A stretch of 5,785 bases of DNA from an uncultured Bacteroidota bacterium (GTDB lineage Bacteria; Bacteroidota; Bacteroidia; NS11-12g; UBA9320): NCBI GenBank assembly GCA_913056425.1, contig CAJXLR010000128.1, positions 1 to 5,785 of the forward strand. The letters run 5' to 3'. Shown piece by piece: positions 5,133 through 5,785 of this stretch (the stretch's first letter is position 1; the number at the start of each line of letters is the position of its first letter). The position numbers and the translations under genes are program-made. The notes under the pieces are model-generated. The model saw only the letters and a list, made by a program, of their open reading frames with translations. It was not told the DNA's origin and did no database searches.

Positions 5133-5785
5133 CTATTGTAATACTTTCTCTTCCGCGGCCATTTTGGTTAGACCGTTCTTTTGTAAAATCTCTCGAGCTA
5201 AATCCAGGTAGTTGATACTACCTCGAGCATTAGCATCGTGTTCCAACACCGGAACACCAAAGCTCGGAGCCTCGCTTAGTTTCGTATTTCGTTGAATGAT
5301 TGTATCGAATGCCAACTCTTGGAAATGTAGTTTCACCTCATCCACTACTTGGTTCGATAACCTGAGACGACTGTCATACATAGTGAGTAATAAACCTTCA
5401 ATTTCTAATCTTGGATTAATGCTCTTTTGAACAATCTTAATGGTATTCAGAAGCTTACCTAATCCTTCTAATGCGAAGTACTCACATTGAACAGGGATAA
5501 TCACCGAATCCGCGGCAGCTAAGGCGTTCGTGGTAATTAGACCCAATGAAGGAGAGCAATCAATGATGATGAAATCATAAGACTCTTTCACCTTACTCAA
5601 AATTCGTTTCATCAACTTTTCTCGGTTTGGCAAATCGATCATTTCAATCTCCGCCCCTACGAGGTCAATATTTGATGGCAATAAATCCAACTTGCTATTC
5701 GACGTATTCAGAATGATATCTTCAGGGCTGATATCCTGTACAAGGGTCTCGTAGAGTCCTATTTTAACATTCTTTGGATCAAACC
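5133..5785 (-). CDS. parA: Chromosome partitioning ATPase ParA (Soj), N-terminus outside the window
   Basis: ParA is a deviant-Walker ATPase that binds the nucleoid and moves ParB-parS complexes. The gene runs off the right edge: 216 codons plus the TAG stop are visible, and about 50 N-terminal residues, including the Walker A motif KGGxGKTT, are missing compared with the ~260-residue family. A TTG at 5690 should not be taken as the start, because the coding frame continues with typical ParA sequence (FDPKNVKIGLYETL) to the edge. Visible motifs, numbered from the first full codon, are the LLPSNIDLVGAEIEM stretch (about 34-48), Walker B YDFIIIDCSPSLGL with D75, QCEYFALEGL (about 99-108), and RNTKLSEAPSFG (165-176), the conserved region near the nucleotide and DNA-binding surface. 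It is followed by parB after 16 nt, the standard parAB operon. Confidence 0.98.
   Translation of the reverse strand, partial: FDPKNVKIGLYETLVQDISPEDIILNTSNSKLDLLPSNIDLVGAEIEMIDLPNREKLMKRILSKVKESYDFIIIDCSPSLGLITTNALAAADSVIIPVQCEYFALEGLGKLLNTIKIVQKSINPRLEIEGLLLTMYDSRLRLSNQVVDEVKLHFQELAFDTIIQRNTKLSEAPSFGVPVLEHDANARGSINYLDLAREILQKNGLTKMAAEEKVLQ

Noticed and set aside
5688..5690. TTG as the parA start
   Set aside because: The upstream in-frame sequence continues with typical ParA residues to the window edge, so this TTG is an internal leucine.

Overview
The window looks like chromosomal DNA of a Bacteroidota bacterium, most likely from the Flavobacteriales. The lineage evidence is a type IX secretion sorting domain, a DUF5683 protein directly behind parA-parB, a Bacteroidota-type deacetylase-like protein, weak use of Shine-Dalgarno sequences, and a TAnnTTTG promoter box. 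The lineage call is an inference from gene content, not from a marker gene.

Left part, plus strand (1-2011): four tightly packed reading frames that all overlap. These are the 3' end of a protein with a C-terminal sorting domain, a pterin-4a-carbinolamine dehydratase (TAATG overlap), a 425-residue polysaccharide-deacetylase-like protein (GTGA overlap), and a very small secreted diheme cytochrome c (11-nt overlap if ATG 1772 is the start). Their likely functions are unrelated, so the packing suggests co-transcription and translational coupling rather than one pathway. A 3-hydroxybutyryl-CoA dehydrogenase gene (2027-2914, minus) converges on this cluster with only 15 nt between stop codons. It has a good Bacteroidota-type promoter directly upstream.

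Middle (2915-3580): 666 nt with no intact gene. It is a scar region holding the dehydrogenase promoter, a small patch of degenerate CTCACAAAG-like repeats, the C-terminal remnant of a DUF4116-repeat protein (minus strand), and a zinc-ribbon fragment of an IS1595-family transposase (plus strand). The two fragments meet at about 3255-3275.

Right part, minus strand (3581-5785): the chromosome partitioning genes parA (N-terminus cut by the window edge) and parB, followed by a DUF5683 envelope protein. In many Bacteroidota this trio continues into dapB and lepB. Here the decayed scar lies in that place, so 2915-3580 is probably a rearrangement breakpoint.

I do not see a new defence system, CRISPR array, tRNA, rRNA or riboswitch. 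The most interesting items are the minimal diheme cytochrome and the breakpoint scar.
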